NCBI RefSeq assembly: GCF_945859705.1
Contig: NC_079137.1
Coordinates: forward strand, 82,481,150 to 82,545,149
DNA: 64,000 nucleotides
Direction of reading: 5' to 3'
Source: Episyrphus balteatus
Taxonomy: Eukaryota; Arthropoda; Insecta; Diptera; Syrphidae
In this document: piece after piece, positions 24,859 through 34,411 of the stretch
Numbering within the stretch: the stretch's first letter is position 1
Layout: the number at the start of each line of letters is the position of its first letter
Translations under genes and position numbers: made by a program
Notes under the pieces: generated by a model
What the model was told of the DNA's origin: nothing
Database searches by the model: none
The model's input: the letters and a program-made list of their open reading frames with translations, nothing else

Positions 24859-25276
24859 ATAGTCTTTTCAATTTAAGGGCATTTGATCAAAAAAAAAAAA
24901 CTTGTAATTTATAAAAATTGTAAAACAGATCTATTTTTCCAAATGCCCTCAAATGTGAACTAACTTGCAGCCCTATTCTGTTATCCGATTCGCGTGAAAG
25001 TCTCAAATAAGAAGAGTTTAAATGGTCGGAAAAAATAAATTTTAATAATTTTTCAAAGCCAATGTGACATAATTAAGCAAGTGAATCGAACATCAGATAA
25101 GTACTGTTAATTGAAAAATATTTAAAGTAAAAAAACTAACCTTTTATAAAAATGAGTCTGTTCATTTTTTTATTTGGATGCTGGAAACAATTTTGCGACT
25201 GAAAATAAATGAAAAAAAATTGTTAGAACTAAAAAATCAATACAATTAAAGATCTTTTTTATTATTCTAAGATTTT

Positions 25277-25340
25277 CCATCAGAGATTATTAAACATCAA
25301 CGCTCTCAGTAGTAGCAAATAATTCAAAACATCATAGAAA
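25277..25340 (-). ncRNA. C/D box snoRNA, U76-like, copy 4 (shorter)
   Basis: C box ATGATGT at 25329-25335, D at 25280-25283, guide TATTTGCTACT intact. A further AGTAGCAAATAA fragment at about 25363-25374 lacks boxes and looks like a decayed fifth copy. Confidence 0.78.
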
Positions 25341-26210
25341 TAAATTTAAGCTAACAATAGCTAGTAGCAAATAACTTTTCACTTATCAATAGTTTAAGCA
25401 CCAAAAATACAAAGCAGAAAGAATTTTTTAAGTATACATTGTATAACTTATTTTAGAATATCCCGGTTTCTATTAGAGACTCTGTTCTTAATATTTGTTT
25501 GTATTCTTTTTAATTTCTTAAACATCCGAATATCCGAAAATCCGAAAGAAGAATGCCGAACATTTTTTTTTCAACTCAGAAGAAAATGTATCACCTTTTG
25601 AATTTGTTTCTGTAACATGCACCTAAACCTACCGAAGATTCAAAACTAACTGTGCTCATCGCCAGCTGCGTCTCCTATTTTATATATCTTACGATGGTAA
25701 GGTAGTCGCTCGAACAATGCAAGGACTGTCCTTGGATGATTATAAAAAAAAATTCATGAAAACAAAGGACATAGAAATGGAAAAGTGAGAGAGGGAGAAA
25801 ACTGATTGCAATGTTAATGGAATTTTTGGTATTTTGGTCGAAAAAAAACTGTCCTTGAGCTCGTATCTGGCTGTGAGGAATGCTTAACAAAACATCCAGC
25901 AACCACGTTTTTCTAAAGAGAATTAGCAAACACGTGCTGTATGGCTGCCATGCATTATGAATGATGCTCTCCTAGATAGATTTTTACTTGGAATTAAAGG
26001 TTATCCTTTGAGACAAACTGACTGGAAAGATTTATTTTGAAATTTAAAGCAGTCATTTGAAAGACGAAATTACAAAAAAAAGTAAAGGTTTAGCAACCAG
26101 GAACTGGTTATGTAAATTCATAAACAAAATACAATTCTTTTGATTTCCTGATCTCTGTATTTGAACAAAAAATCACACATGATGGAATGTGAAAATTGTA
26201 AGCATCTAAG

Positions 26211-26913
26211 CAATCAGCAGTCTCAGTAATAAGAGTCCAGTTGAAAAACTGTGGAGAAAAAATGTTATATTTTATCCAGTTTCTCTCCGAAATCTCAGAA
26301 CCCTGAACTTGTTGTTTAGGGGCCAGTTATAACAATCATTGAAATTCATCGTTGAACATCTTTATTTCCGTTTTTAAGACAGTCAAGTGGTGAAAAGGGG
26401 TAACAACATGAAGGTAATAGCAAAGATCATATAACTAGTTATATGATCTTTGGTAATAGCTCATATAATATTTCCACTAAAAAAGAAACTAAGATTTGGC
26501 TTAGATGCTATACCAATCGATTATAAATGACTCAAAGAATTTTTTTCGAATAGAATATTTACAATGGAACAATTATATTTTGTTAAAATTGTATCTGTTT
26601 TCCTGACGCAAATTCATTTTTCGTGCCAGCTGATTGACATTTCACACAAAATGAAACAAATCGTTCCCCTCAAGTGTTTTATATTTTTCCTGTTCCATCG
26701 CATAGGACAACATTTTTCGTGTGTATTTCAATCAAGAAAAGAAGAGAGTAGGTAGATTTTATGTGAATCAACTGACTTAAGTCTTCCTGATCGCTATAAC
26801 CGAGCATCAGGAAAAAATATTCAATTTCATAAGAGTCCGAAATTCTGGCTTTGAAAAACTGAGAAGAAAAAAAGCTAGATTCTATCCCTTTTCTATCTGA
26901 AATATCAGAACCC
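26211..26913 (-). repeat. two diverged copies of an unidentified intronic unit
   Basis: The blocks 26227-26305 and 26829-26913 share AAGAGTCC, TTGAAAAACTG, a central TTCTATC/TTTATCC stretch and the ending ATCAGAACCCT or CTCAGAACCCT. On the minus strand GGGTTC can pair with GGACTC, and in the first copy AAACTG with CAGTTT, giving a stem of about 70 nt. This may be a decayed H/ACA-type RNA in the long host intron 25199-27049, but no hinge or ACA could be fixed. Confidence 0.4.
26422..26451. repeat. perfect 30-bp palindrome between 9-bp direct repeats
   Basis: 26422-26451 equals its own complement, centre CTAG. It is bounded exactly by GGTAATAGC at 26413-26421 and GGTAATAGC at 26452-26460. Confidence 0.9.
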
Positions 26914-27194
26914 TTGCTTTTCAAGTATTTTGACTGATCCACATTTTAATAAACTCCATCATACCTAGTCTATTTTAAGCAACTACATTTTATGTGAATA
27001 TTAGATTGATACAAATAGGAATACTTTATATAAAACGTTTTTCACTTACCTAGTGTGTTGATGCATTCTGTTCCATTTGAATTTATTGTCTGGATTTCTT
27101 AAGTATCAAGTTTGATCTGCAAATCAAAAAGAAAAAAAAACGTGGTTACCAAACTGAAAATGATTTAATTTAAAAATAAAAAATGCATAAATCT

Positions 27195-27260
27195 TTTATC
27201 AGACAGTGTTTTTGGCATCAAAAGACTCAGCGACGAAAAATAAATTGAACATCATTTAAA
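27195..27260 (-). ncRNA. candidate C/D box snoRNA in the first host intron
   Basis: Minus strand ATGATGT (27249-27255) as C, an internal CTGA followed by TGATG (D'/C'), and CTGA at 27199-27202 as D. It sits in the 187-bp intron 27117-27303 at a typical distance from the splice sites. The target was not recognised. Confidence 0.6.
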
Positions 27261-27380
27261 ATTTAAAAAAATAGTGCAAGTTTATAACTTGACTTAAACT
27301 TACCTCAACAAAATTCATAATCCAGTGATCAATAGAATCCTTCAAGTGATGATCTTAGCTATCTCCATGAACCTAGAATC

Positions 27381-27394
27381 TAAAAGGAAAAAAG
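27381..27394 (-). promoter_or_regulatory. pyrimidine tract: TOP-type start or splice acceptor
   Basis: On the minus strand the run CTTTTTTCCTTTTAG precedes the first host-gene exon. It reads equally well as a terminal oligopyrimidine start, typical of Uhg and ribosomal-protein genes, or as a 3' splice site. Only about 70 bp separate it from the expected RpS3A cleavage site. Confidence 0.45.
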
Positions 27395-27484
27395 AAACAA
27401 ACAAAAAATCCAACAAAGCCCCGCAAATTCTTTTTGTAAAATGAAAAACCTCTTTAAAAAAATGATCTTTTTTCATTTCATCAT

Positions 27485-27490
27485 TTTATT
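27485..27490 (-). terminator. RpS3A polyadenylation signal
   Basis: AATAAA on the minus strand, about 30 nt downstream of the RpS3A stop codon. Confidence 0.65.
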
Positions 27491-27518
27491 TTTTTACAAA
27501 ATAATTCAATCAATAAAA

Positions 27519-28479
27519 TTAAACCGACTGTTGCACTGGTGGCTCGTATCCTTCGGGCCTCTCAACAACAGCGCCTTCGGACACAACACCTTCGGTGCCC
27601 TTGCCGCCGCCATCTCCGTGCAATTCCAACAATCGCGACAGATCGAAACGGGGCTTCTTCAATACCTTGACTTTGCGGATGTAAACATCGTGCAATGGAT
27701 AAATAACCTGGCACAACTTCTCAATGTCCTTGGCAATCGAATCGGGGGTCAATTTGCTAACGACACCCTTCAAGTCCGAACCGCCGACATCGCGCTGAAT
27801 GATCTCAACCATCTTGTTGCGGATCTTCCTGACTTGAGATTGTTGGGCGTAGCAAGTCTTGCGTTGGGACAATTGATCCTTGGCAGTGAATCCAATGCAG
27901 AAGACACGGAGCAAGTAGCCGTCGGTTGTCTTTACATCGACATTGGCTTCGATCAGTGTTTGCCATTTCTTTACCATTGACCTGGAGAAAGATATGACAT
28001 TTAAAAAATTGAAGAAGCAATTCCAGAGGAGTAGCACATGGAAGGAATGCTGCTTCCATTTTTTGTATTGATTTTTTTTGTTGTGTTTGCAAAACACATT
28101 TCACTTAAAAGTTAGGTTAGAATGAATTTGTGACTTACCTGAATTTGTCTGTAGTCAAATCCATACCGTGGAAGTTGGTAAGAACGTTACGTTCTTGGAC
28201 ATCCTCGGCGATCAAACGGAATTTGCGGAATGAACGCTCGGCGTCGCCATCCTTTTGCAAATCGGCCAATGAGACCTCGAAGACGCGACCCTTCAAACCT
28301 TCGGAAGCGATTTTGGTTCCTTGGGTACGGTTTACCAAAGTTTTACCGATTTGACGGGTTGTAAACATATTTGGGGCTTTAACATCGTACCAATCTTTTC
28401 TTGAAAAAGGATCAATCACCTTCTTTTTGCCACCTTTCTTGCCTCCTTTGGACAGACCCTTATTTTTACCGACCGCCAT
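27519..28479 (-). CDS. RpS3A: 40S ribosomal protein S3a (eS1)
   Basis: eS1 is a structural protein of the small ribosomal subunit at the platform near the mRNA exit. Two coding exons, 28139-28479 and 27519-27981, join in phase to give 267 residues, the usual family length. The N-terminus starts MAVGKNKGLSKGGKKGG with a basic Lys/Gly tail, followed by the family-typical DPFSRKDWYDVKAP and NVLTNFHGMDLTTDK. The acidic C-terminus ends EPPVQQSV. Acceptor (TTTCTCCAG) and donor (GTAAGT) are consensus. The intron 27982-28138 was inspected and holds no clear snoRNA. The gene looks intact and functional. The snoRNA host gene follows on the same strand with almost no spacer. Confidence 0.98.
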
Positions 28480-28491
28480 CTTAACAGTTCA

Positions 28492-28504
28492 CAAGGAAAA
28501 AGAG
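28492..28504 (-). promoter_or_regulatory. 5' TOP start of RpS3A
   Basis: The minus-strand tract CTCTTTTTCC at 28504-28495, 16-25 nt upstream of the ATG, matches the terminal oligopyrimidine start of ribosomal-protein mRNAs. The exact first base is inferred. Confidence 0.6.
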
Positions 28505-28840
28505 CGAAACACGTTGCTTCTGTCAGATAGGCGGAAATTGGGAAAAGAGCCCACTGAACTGATAATTGAGCACATTTGGGGTGTGTTTGGAAAATTGTTG
28601 AGTTTTCTTATAACTGAGCTATGGAGTATGATGGGATCACATTCAGGTGAAGAGTTTTTTGGATAATTTAAAATAATTTAGGTCGTGTGTGAATTGGGTT
28701 AATTATTTAGCCGAAGATAAATTTTTGAGGTGAAAAGATACATTTTCAACTGTTAAAAATGGATCCTGTACTCTGGGAACTGGTTAAATTTTTATCTTCA
28801 GATGATATACATTTTGACAGAAGAATTTATGTTTTTTTTT
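28505..28840. other. RpS3A upstream spacer
   Basis: Presumed promoter region. The short frame 28427-28666 overlaps RpS3A antisense and is not a gene. No other structure seen. Confidence 0.5.
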
Positions 28841-28992
28841 AAGCCTGGTACGCTGCTCGCGCTAAATTTTAGCTCCCATACAAATTATCGAAAAATTTTA
28901 GCCGAGCTAAAATGAGTTCCATACAAATTATCGATAACTTGTATGGGAATTTTATCTTGGCTAAATTTTAGCTCGAGCAGCGTACCAGGCTT
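28841..28992. mobile_element. 152-bp palindromic MITE (AAGCCTGGTACG family), isolated copy
   Basis: Inverted ends AAGCCTGGTACGCTGCTCG (28841; complement ends 28992). The core contains CTAAATTTTAGC and, at 28929-28936, TATCGATA. Same family as the array at 34412-36664. Confidence 0.85.
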
Positions 28993-29035
28993 TAATAATC
29001 AATAACTGAAAATTACGCGTGTTGGAAGTATCTAT

Positions 29036-29360
29036 CCCAACTAACATTTCAGCTTCGGTTAAAGTATTACAAAAGCTACATTTTAGCTTCTTTTAAACTT
29101 TAGTAAGGTTGTTGGGCATGGAAAAAGGAGAACATTATACAAGTTTGACCCTCTATAAGAAGTTTAAACGAAGCTTTACCGAAGCTCTACAGAAGCTTTG
29201 AGATTTGACAGATAGCTTCGGAAGAGCTTGTATAGCTCTTTAATACATGTCTTATCGAAATAAAAAAAAACTACTACAAAAACAAAAAATAATTCTTTTT
29301 TAAATGGTTTTTATTTGATTTTAAATCATGAATTTTATCTTTTAATCTGAAATTATATTA
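29036..29360. mobile_element. truncated CCCAACTA-family MITE
   Basis: The left end CCCAACTAACATTTCAGC matches the complete copies at 7380 and 35537. Similarity stops at about 29345-29360, where the GTTTATC repeat begins, so the right half was lost at that junction. Confidence 0.7.
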
Positions 29361-30215
29361 GCTGTTGTTTTGTTTATCTATATAGATTTTGTGCAAAAAA
29401 ACGACATCGAGATTTTTGAAATCCATGCAAACATTTGGCACCACTGTACATATACTTTGGCAGCTGTCTGTCAAAAATGTTGCTTTTGTTTTTTTTTTTT
29501 TTAACTCCGAAGTGGGAAGGCCATTACATCCATGTTGGATGCAAACAAAAATTTTCATATGGCCATGGCATCCATGTTGGATTCAAAAAAAAATTTTTTT
29601 TCACAAAAAACCAAAAATGATCTGTATATTCTTAGCTACATTTTAAGACCATGACCATTAACATTAGTTGCGTCGTTCTTGTGTTATAATCGTTTGAAGG
29701 TAGCCATATTGAATTTTTTTTCGATTTTCTTAAAATCAAATGTGAAAACTTTTTTATTTTTATTTCTAATTTTTCGAAAAAACTTTGGTAATTTTATATA
29801 CATATCTGTTCAACAATCTTATCAGGATCCATTTAAGACTTTTATCTGAAAAGTGCATTGCGTATATCTCGAGATATTAACATTTCAATGCAACCATGTC
29901 AAACAAATTTTTGATTATTTTTTTCTATGAGAGTTTTTTTCAAACCTCGTTTTCTCCGCTTTTTTTTTTTTTTGTTAATATTTTCAGATATTTCTATATG
30001 AACACAACAATTAAACTACCTTGGCACTACTGTTTTTATTGAGAGAAAGTAAAATCTGGATAATTAGGTGTGTTTTTTTGTTTATCTATATGGATTTTGT
30101 GCAAAAAAACGACATCGAGATTTTTTTAAATCCGTGCAAAAGTTTGGCAGCACTGAACATGAACTTTGATAGCTGTCTGTCAAAAAGTTTGCTTTTGCTT
30201 TTTTATTTAAAAAAT
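29361..30215. repeat. dispersed repeat of the GTTTATCTATATAGATTTTG family
   Basis: Begins at GTTTATCTATATAGATTTTGTGC and contains ACGACATCGAGATTTTTG, a GGCCATTACATCC segment and ATCTCGAGATAT, closing with a second TTAGGTGTG start at 30065-30215. The segment 29650-30075 recurs inverted at about 53925-54450, and 29361-29660 recurs directly at 54655-54960. No coding capacity; class unknown. Confidence 0.7.
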
Positions 30216-30353
30216 TAAAATTTAATAAAACAAATCTCTTAACAAAATGAGAGAAAAAAACAAACAAACAAAAATCGTAGAATTGTTCCTGTTTTGTCGA
30301 TTGTCATGTTCCTCTAGCTGTGTTAGTTTTATACCATAACAGTGCTTAACTAG

Positions 30354-31860
30354 GATGCCCAAGATGACGAAGACAGATCGCTGCCACACATCGACCATGG
30401 TTTCCATTCCAAACTACCACCAGGAAGTATACCACATGGTTTGCCCACTGTGAAGGAAGTTGCATCAGCCATAACACCACTTGAACACAAAAAAGAATAT
30501 GAAGAGAAAAATAGAGTAAGTGAATTTTTTCTCTCCTGTCTTTACATCAATTTAACATTTGTGCTTTCAGTTAAGGAACTATCGGAAGAACAAAAACAGA
30601 TGATCATCTTGTCGGAAGACTTTCAGAGGTTTGTTCTACGCGCTAGACGTGTCATCGAAAGGGCTATATCTGAGAATGTCGACATCTACACAGACTACAT
30701 TGAAGGTGGTGATAATGAAGAGTCAAAGGATGAGAGGACACGTGCCAGGTTGTCATTGAATCGAGATTTCTACGAAGACCGATGGTCTAAGAATCGATGC
30801 ATGACTTAAATGGATTAGTCAACACATTTTCCTGAACTGGTTGTTGCTTTATATCACAATAATGAGGTTTGCATTTGTATTTTTTTCTACGATTTTATCT
30901 AAAACCCACTAAATAAATTTTTATAGGAGAGTCCCAATGAACCAGATGGTGTTGTAATGGTCTGGAACACAAAATATAAAAAACAAACACCCGAAGATGT
31001 ATTCCATTGTCAGATATGTCCATATGTCAGCATGCTTTGCTAGATTCAATCAAAATCTTATACTCGGTGGAACGTATTCCGATCAGATTGTATTATGGGA
31101 TAATCGAGTGCAAAAGCGGACACCCATCCAGAGGACACCTCTAAGTGCAACTACACATACGCATCCAGTGTATTGTTTTGCAAATGGTTGGCACACAGAA
31201 TGCACACAATGTGATATCCATCTCATCCGATGGCAAGCTTTGCTCATGGAGTTTGGATATGTTGTCGATGCCGCAAGATACAGTGAAATTGCAGCAACGG
31301 CAATCGAAGCCAATTGCTATCAGTTGCATGTCCTTTCCGTCGAATGAGATTAACAATGGTAACGTTTATTCTGGTAAAAGTTTGTTGTGATTTTCCATTT
31401 GCTTATAAATAAATTGTTTTTACTCAAGCTTATCGACATGGAATACGTTCGGGTGTGCCTGAAGTCTATGAGAAGCATTTGGGTCCAGTGACGGGAATAT
31501 CAACTCATCCAAATCAATCTACACCAGATTTTGAAGATTTGTTCCCTACATCGTCCAATGATTGGACAATTAAGTTATGTAGTCTTAAGGTGAAATTTAA
31601 TATCTACTATAACGACCAATATGTATAACATTTTTTGTATTTACTTGTAGGACACTAAACCATTATATTCATTTGAAGATAATTAAGATAATGTTATGGA
31701 TGTTGCATGGTCTCCAATTCATCCCGCCTTGTTCACTTCTGTCGACGGCAGTGGTCGCCTTGATATATGGAATTTAAATCAGGATACCGAAGTGCCCTCA
31801 GCATCGGTCGCAAGTTATCGTAACAATGCTTCCAACAAATTCTTTCGTCGATGAGCAGAA
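30354..31860 (+). pseudogene. cytoplasmic dynein intermediate chain gene copy, decayed
   Basis: The translation follows the dynein IC family: HGFHSKLPPG and HGLPTVKEVASAITPLE, then ENVDIYTDYIEGGDNEE, STHFPELVVALYHNNE, LGGTYSDQIVLWDN and GSGRLDIWNLNQDTEVPSAS, i.e. the region before and through the WD repeats. It is broken: stops at 30807-30809 and 30816-30818 (expected Ser and Trp), another at 31684-31686, and frame changes near 31008-31020 and 31175. Spliceosomal introns survive (e.g. 30516-30570, 30867-30926), so it arose by DNA duplication, not retrotransposition. It lacks the N-terminal part and the last WD segment. Drosophila has a precedent for dynein IC duplication (Sdic), but this copy cannot encode a full protein. 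Confidence 0.9.
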
Positions 31861-33775
31861 TTTGCTTTAGAAAACTTCCATTACTGTACAAATTGTATGT
31901 GATGTATATGGGTTAGTGTTTTTTTTGTGTGGTTATATGTATATGCATAGCTATATTTAATACAAAATAAAAATATACAAAAAAAAATTAGTATGGGTTT
32001 TTATGTATGAATAATTTAAAATGCTAGAAAAAAACTAAAAATGTTGTTTTCGGAATCAGCACCCTCCATTTAGTAAGACATGATAAACAACGGTCGGGAA
32101 AATTTTTGTGTGTTGGGCAGTGAATTTATGTGGTTAAATTAAAGAAAAATGTATGAAAAGAGAATTCAAAACTATACAAATAAAAATTGTTGTAATAATT
32201 GAAACTTATCAACCACGATTCTTATTTCAGTAATATCCCGCCTTTGTGAGGCCTCCCACAGCTGGACCAAGAATGCTAGCTTGCAAATAAGTTTTTTGTT
32301 TAATTGCAATTTAATTTTGATTTATTGAACTTCCTATTTACAATTGACTTAAAATAACTTATTTCTAAGATACATTGATAGATACAAAATTTTGTTGGCA
32401 CAAAGAGGGCCTAACGTTAAATAATGACAAAGTTATAAAATATAAACAAATATAATACATGGATAAACTTTATTTAAAAAGTCTGCTGTCTAGGTTGTCC
32501 TCGAGGTGTTCAGACCCGGATGTCCAGTTGTAGGGTTGGTTGAGTTCGGTTTAATTCCTTCCGCTGCATAGCTGTTTAGGAGGGGAAAGTAATTGCGAAG
32601 AAGATTCATGCAGATATCATTTTCTCGGGATCCCGATGGGGTCTTTAGAGCCTTTTGTAGAAGACATGTCCTACAGAAACAGGACGACATCAATGCAGGC
32701 AGAGTTCATCTGATGAAGAAGGAATAAGGAATATATCGAACCAAAAAAGGAGAATCAATAAAAAAAAATTACCCGCAACCAAAATTGGGGACCTAAATGA
32801 TGCTCTGAAACATTTACTATAACGTTCTTTCAAATATTTCTTCCACATCAACTTTCAAGATGCCATTGTTTCCACACTTTACATGCACATGTGGTCCAAG
32901 TTTATAAACGTCGATACCATCATTTGCACAGGCAGTGAAGTGATCTTCTTCTAAGATGGCTTTTCATCAACGGGTCTTGGTCCTGATATCATTTACATAA
33001 AGTGAGGGCAATTTAAGGGAGCTGAAAGATATGGGTGTTGAATGAGCTGCATAATGCGATGTTAGGATTGTCTTGCTTATTGCTGTCTGCTGTTTGGGAT
33101 GAAAAGTATTTCCTGGGGGAATATTTTTCGGCTTTTCTTCGCAGCGCACATACATGACGTGTATATTTTTAAAAAGTTATGAGACTGTTTTTGTGGTGGG
33201 CATTCTATTGAGGCAAATGATTAACAACAAGAGCTTTGTTATCATTTATCCATGTTTATCGTCAAAGAATAAACGTTTTCGCAAACGAGCGGGCATTTCA
33301 AGAGCATTTTACACTACATTTGGCTGTGAGGGTTGAAGGTATCGACACGATTAAGACACAAGCGCACAATACACAGGATTCTTTTTTTGTGAAATAATTC
33401 CTAGAAAAAAAGATAAATTATGCTAGCTCATTGTAAGAATAAATTGTTTTACTTTCCATCTGGTTTCAGGTTTTTTTCTTTAATTTTGCGGAAGATATCG
33501 CACTCTTGCAAAAAACGTGAATCCTAAAATTATTAATCAAATTAAAACAAAACAAATTGTATGGTACAATTTTCATCTTTTTTTCAAAAAATATGCTTGT
33601 ACTTACATTGATTTGTGTTGTTTGCTATTCCTAATTGAATTCAATTTTAAATATTATATTTTTTGTCATATTATGTGTCAACTGCAGCTGTCATGCAATG
33701 GAATCTGACATTTAATACCTGTAATGTACCTTGGCAGCACTGTTTTCTATCGAGAGAAAGTAAAATCTGGATAAT
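31861..33775. other. spacer with no recognised gene
   Basis: The first 130 bp may be the old dynein 3' UTR (an AATAAA-like run near 31968). Minus-strand frames at 32490-32693 and 32967-33155 and a plus frame at 33154-33336 are modestly non-random, but I recognise no family and see no splice context. Confidence 0.45.
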
Positions 33776-34262
33776 TATCTGGATTTTTGAAAAATCTATA
33801 CAGATAAAGTTTTTGTTGTATTTAACACGTAAATTGTTTCGATTTCAAAAATCTCGATGTCGTTTTTTTGCACAAAATCTATATAGATAAACAAAAAAAC
33901 ACACCTATTATCTGGATTTTTCAAAAATCTATACAGATAAAGTTTTTGTTGTATTTAACACGTAAATTGTTTTGATTTCAAAAATCTCGATGTCGTTTTT
34001 TTGCACAAAATCTATATAGATAAACAAAAAAACACACCTATTATTAGGTGTGTTTTTTTGTTTATCTATATAGATTTTGTGCAAAAAAACGACATCGGGA
34101 TTTTTGAAATCCATGCAAATATTTGGCACCACTGTACATATACTTTGGCAGCTGTCTGTAAAAAATGTTGCTTTTGTTTTTTTTTTTATTTTAACTCTGA
34201 AGTGGGAAGAGGCCATTACATCCATGTTGGATGCAAACAAAAATTTTCATATGGCCATGGTA
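33776..34262. repeat. GTTTATC-family repeat: tandem duplication then inverted copy
   Basis: A unit of about 130 bp (ending AACAAAAAAACACACCTATTA) occurs twice in tandem (about 33776-33905 and 33906-34040). An inverted copy follows at once from TTAGGTGTG at about 34044, giving arms of over 65 bp around the 4-bp spacer TTAT. The right part (to 34262) carries the ACATCCATGTTGGATGC segment shared with 29.5 and 54.8 kb. Confidence 0.75.
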
Positions 34263-34411
34263 TATTCTAAAAATTTATAAAAGTTTTTAACACTAGTAAT
34301 TGTTTTATGTTGCAGCTTATACAAATTATTTAGCCAATCCAAAAATGTATTCCAATTTCCACAGCTAAATACGAGCAGTCTAAATTTTGACAGTTGAAAA
34401 TTTATCTTTTT

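Larger units (their letters stand above)
18390..27394 (-). ncRNA. non-coding snoRNA host gene (Uhg-like), about 17 small exons
   Basis: Short exons with consensus splice sites alternate with introns that each carry a snoRNA. Exons in minus-strand order: 27304-27379, 27050-27116, 25141-25198, 24657-24705, 24120-24164, 23721-23771, 23297-23345, 22272-22358, 22000-22082, 21716-21802, 21464-21527, 20951-21005, 20449-20512, 19768-19832, 19322-19376, 18899-18947 and a terminal exon ending in acceptor 18518-18519. No conserved frame crosses the exons. Neighbouring exons resemble each other (the GTCGAAC exons at 19.8, 20.5 and 20.9 kb; the CATTTGCATCAAGG exons at 21.7 and 22.0 kb), so exon-plus-intron units were duplicated together. 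Drosophila has non-coding Uhg genes carrying U29 and U76 homologues. The 5' end is uncertain: a pyrimidine tract at 27381-27394 may be a TOP start or the acceptor of an exon continuing from RpS3A. Confidence 0.85.

Noticed and set aside
27441..27980. 179-codon plus-strand frame
   Set aside because: It is the antisense shadow of RpS3A exon 2.
29358..29646. Overlapping frames on both strands, recurring at 34 and 54.7 kb
   Set aside because: They track the dispersed GTTTATC repeat and its poly-T tracts; no domain.
32490..33155. Minus-strand frames with fairly balanced composition
   Set aside because: No recognised family, no consistent splice sites, and they end abruptly; kept only as an unexplained spacer.
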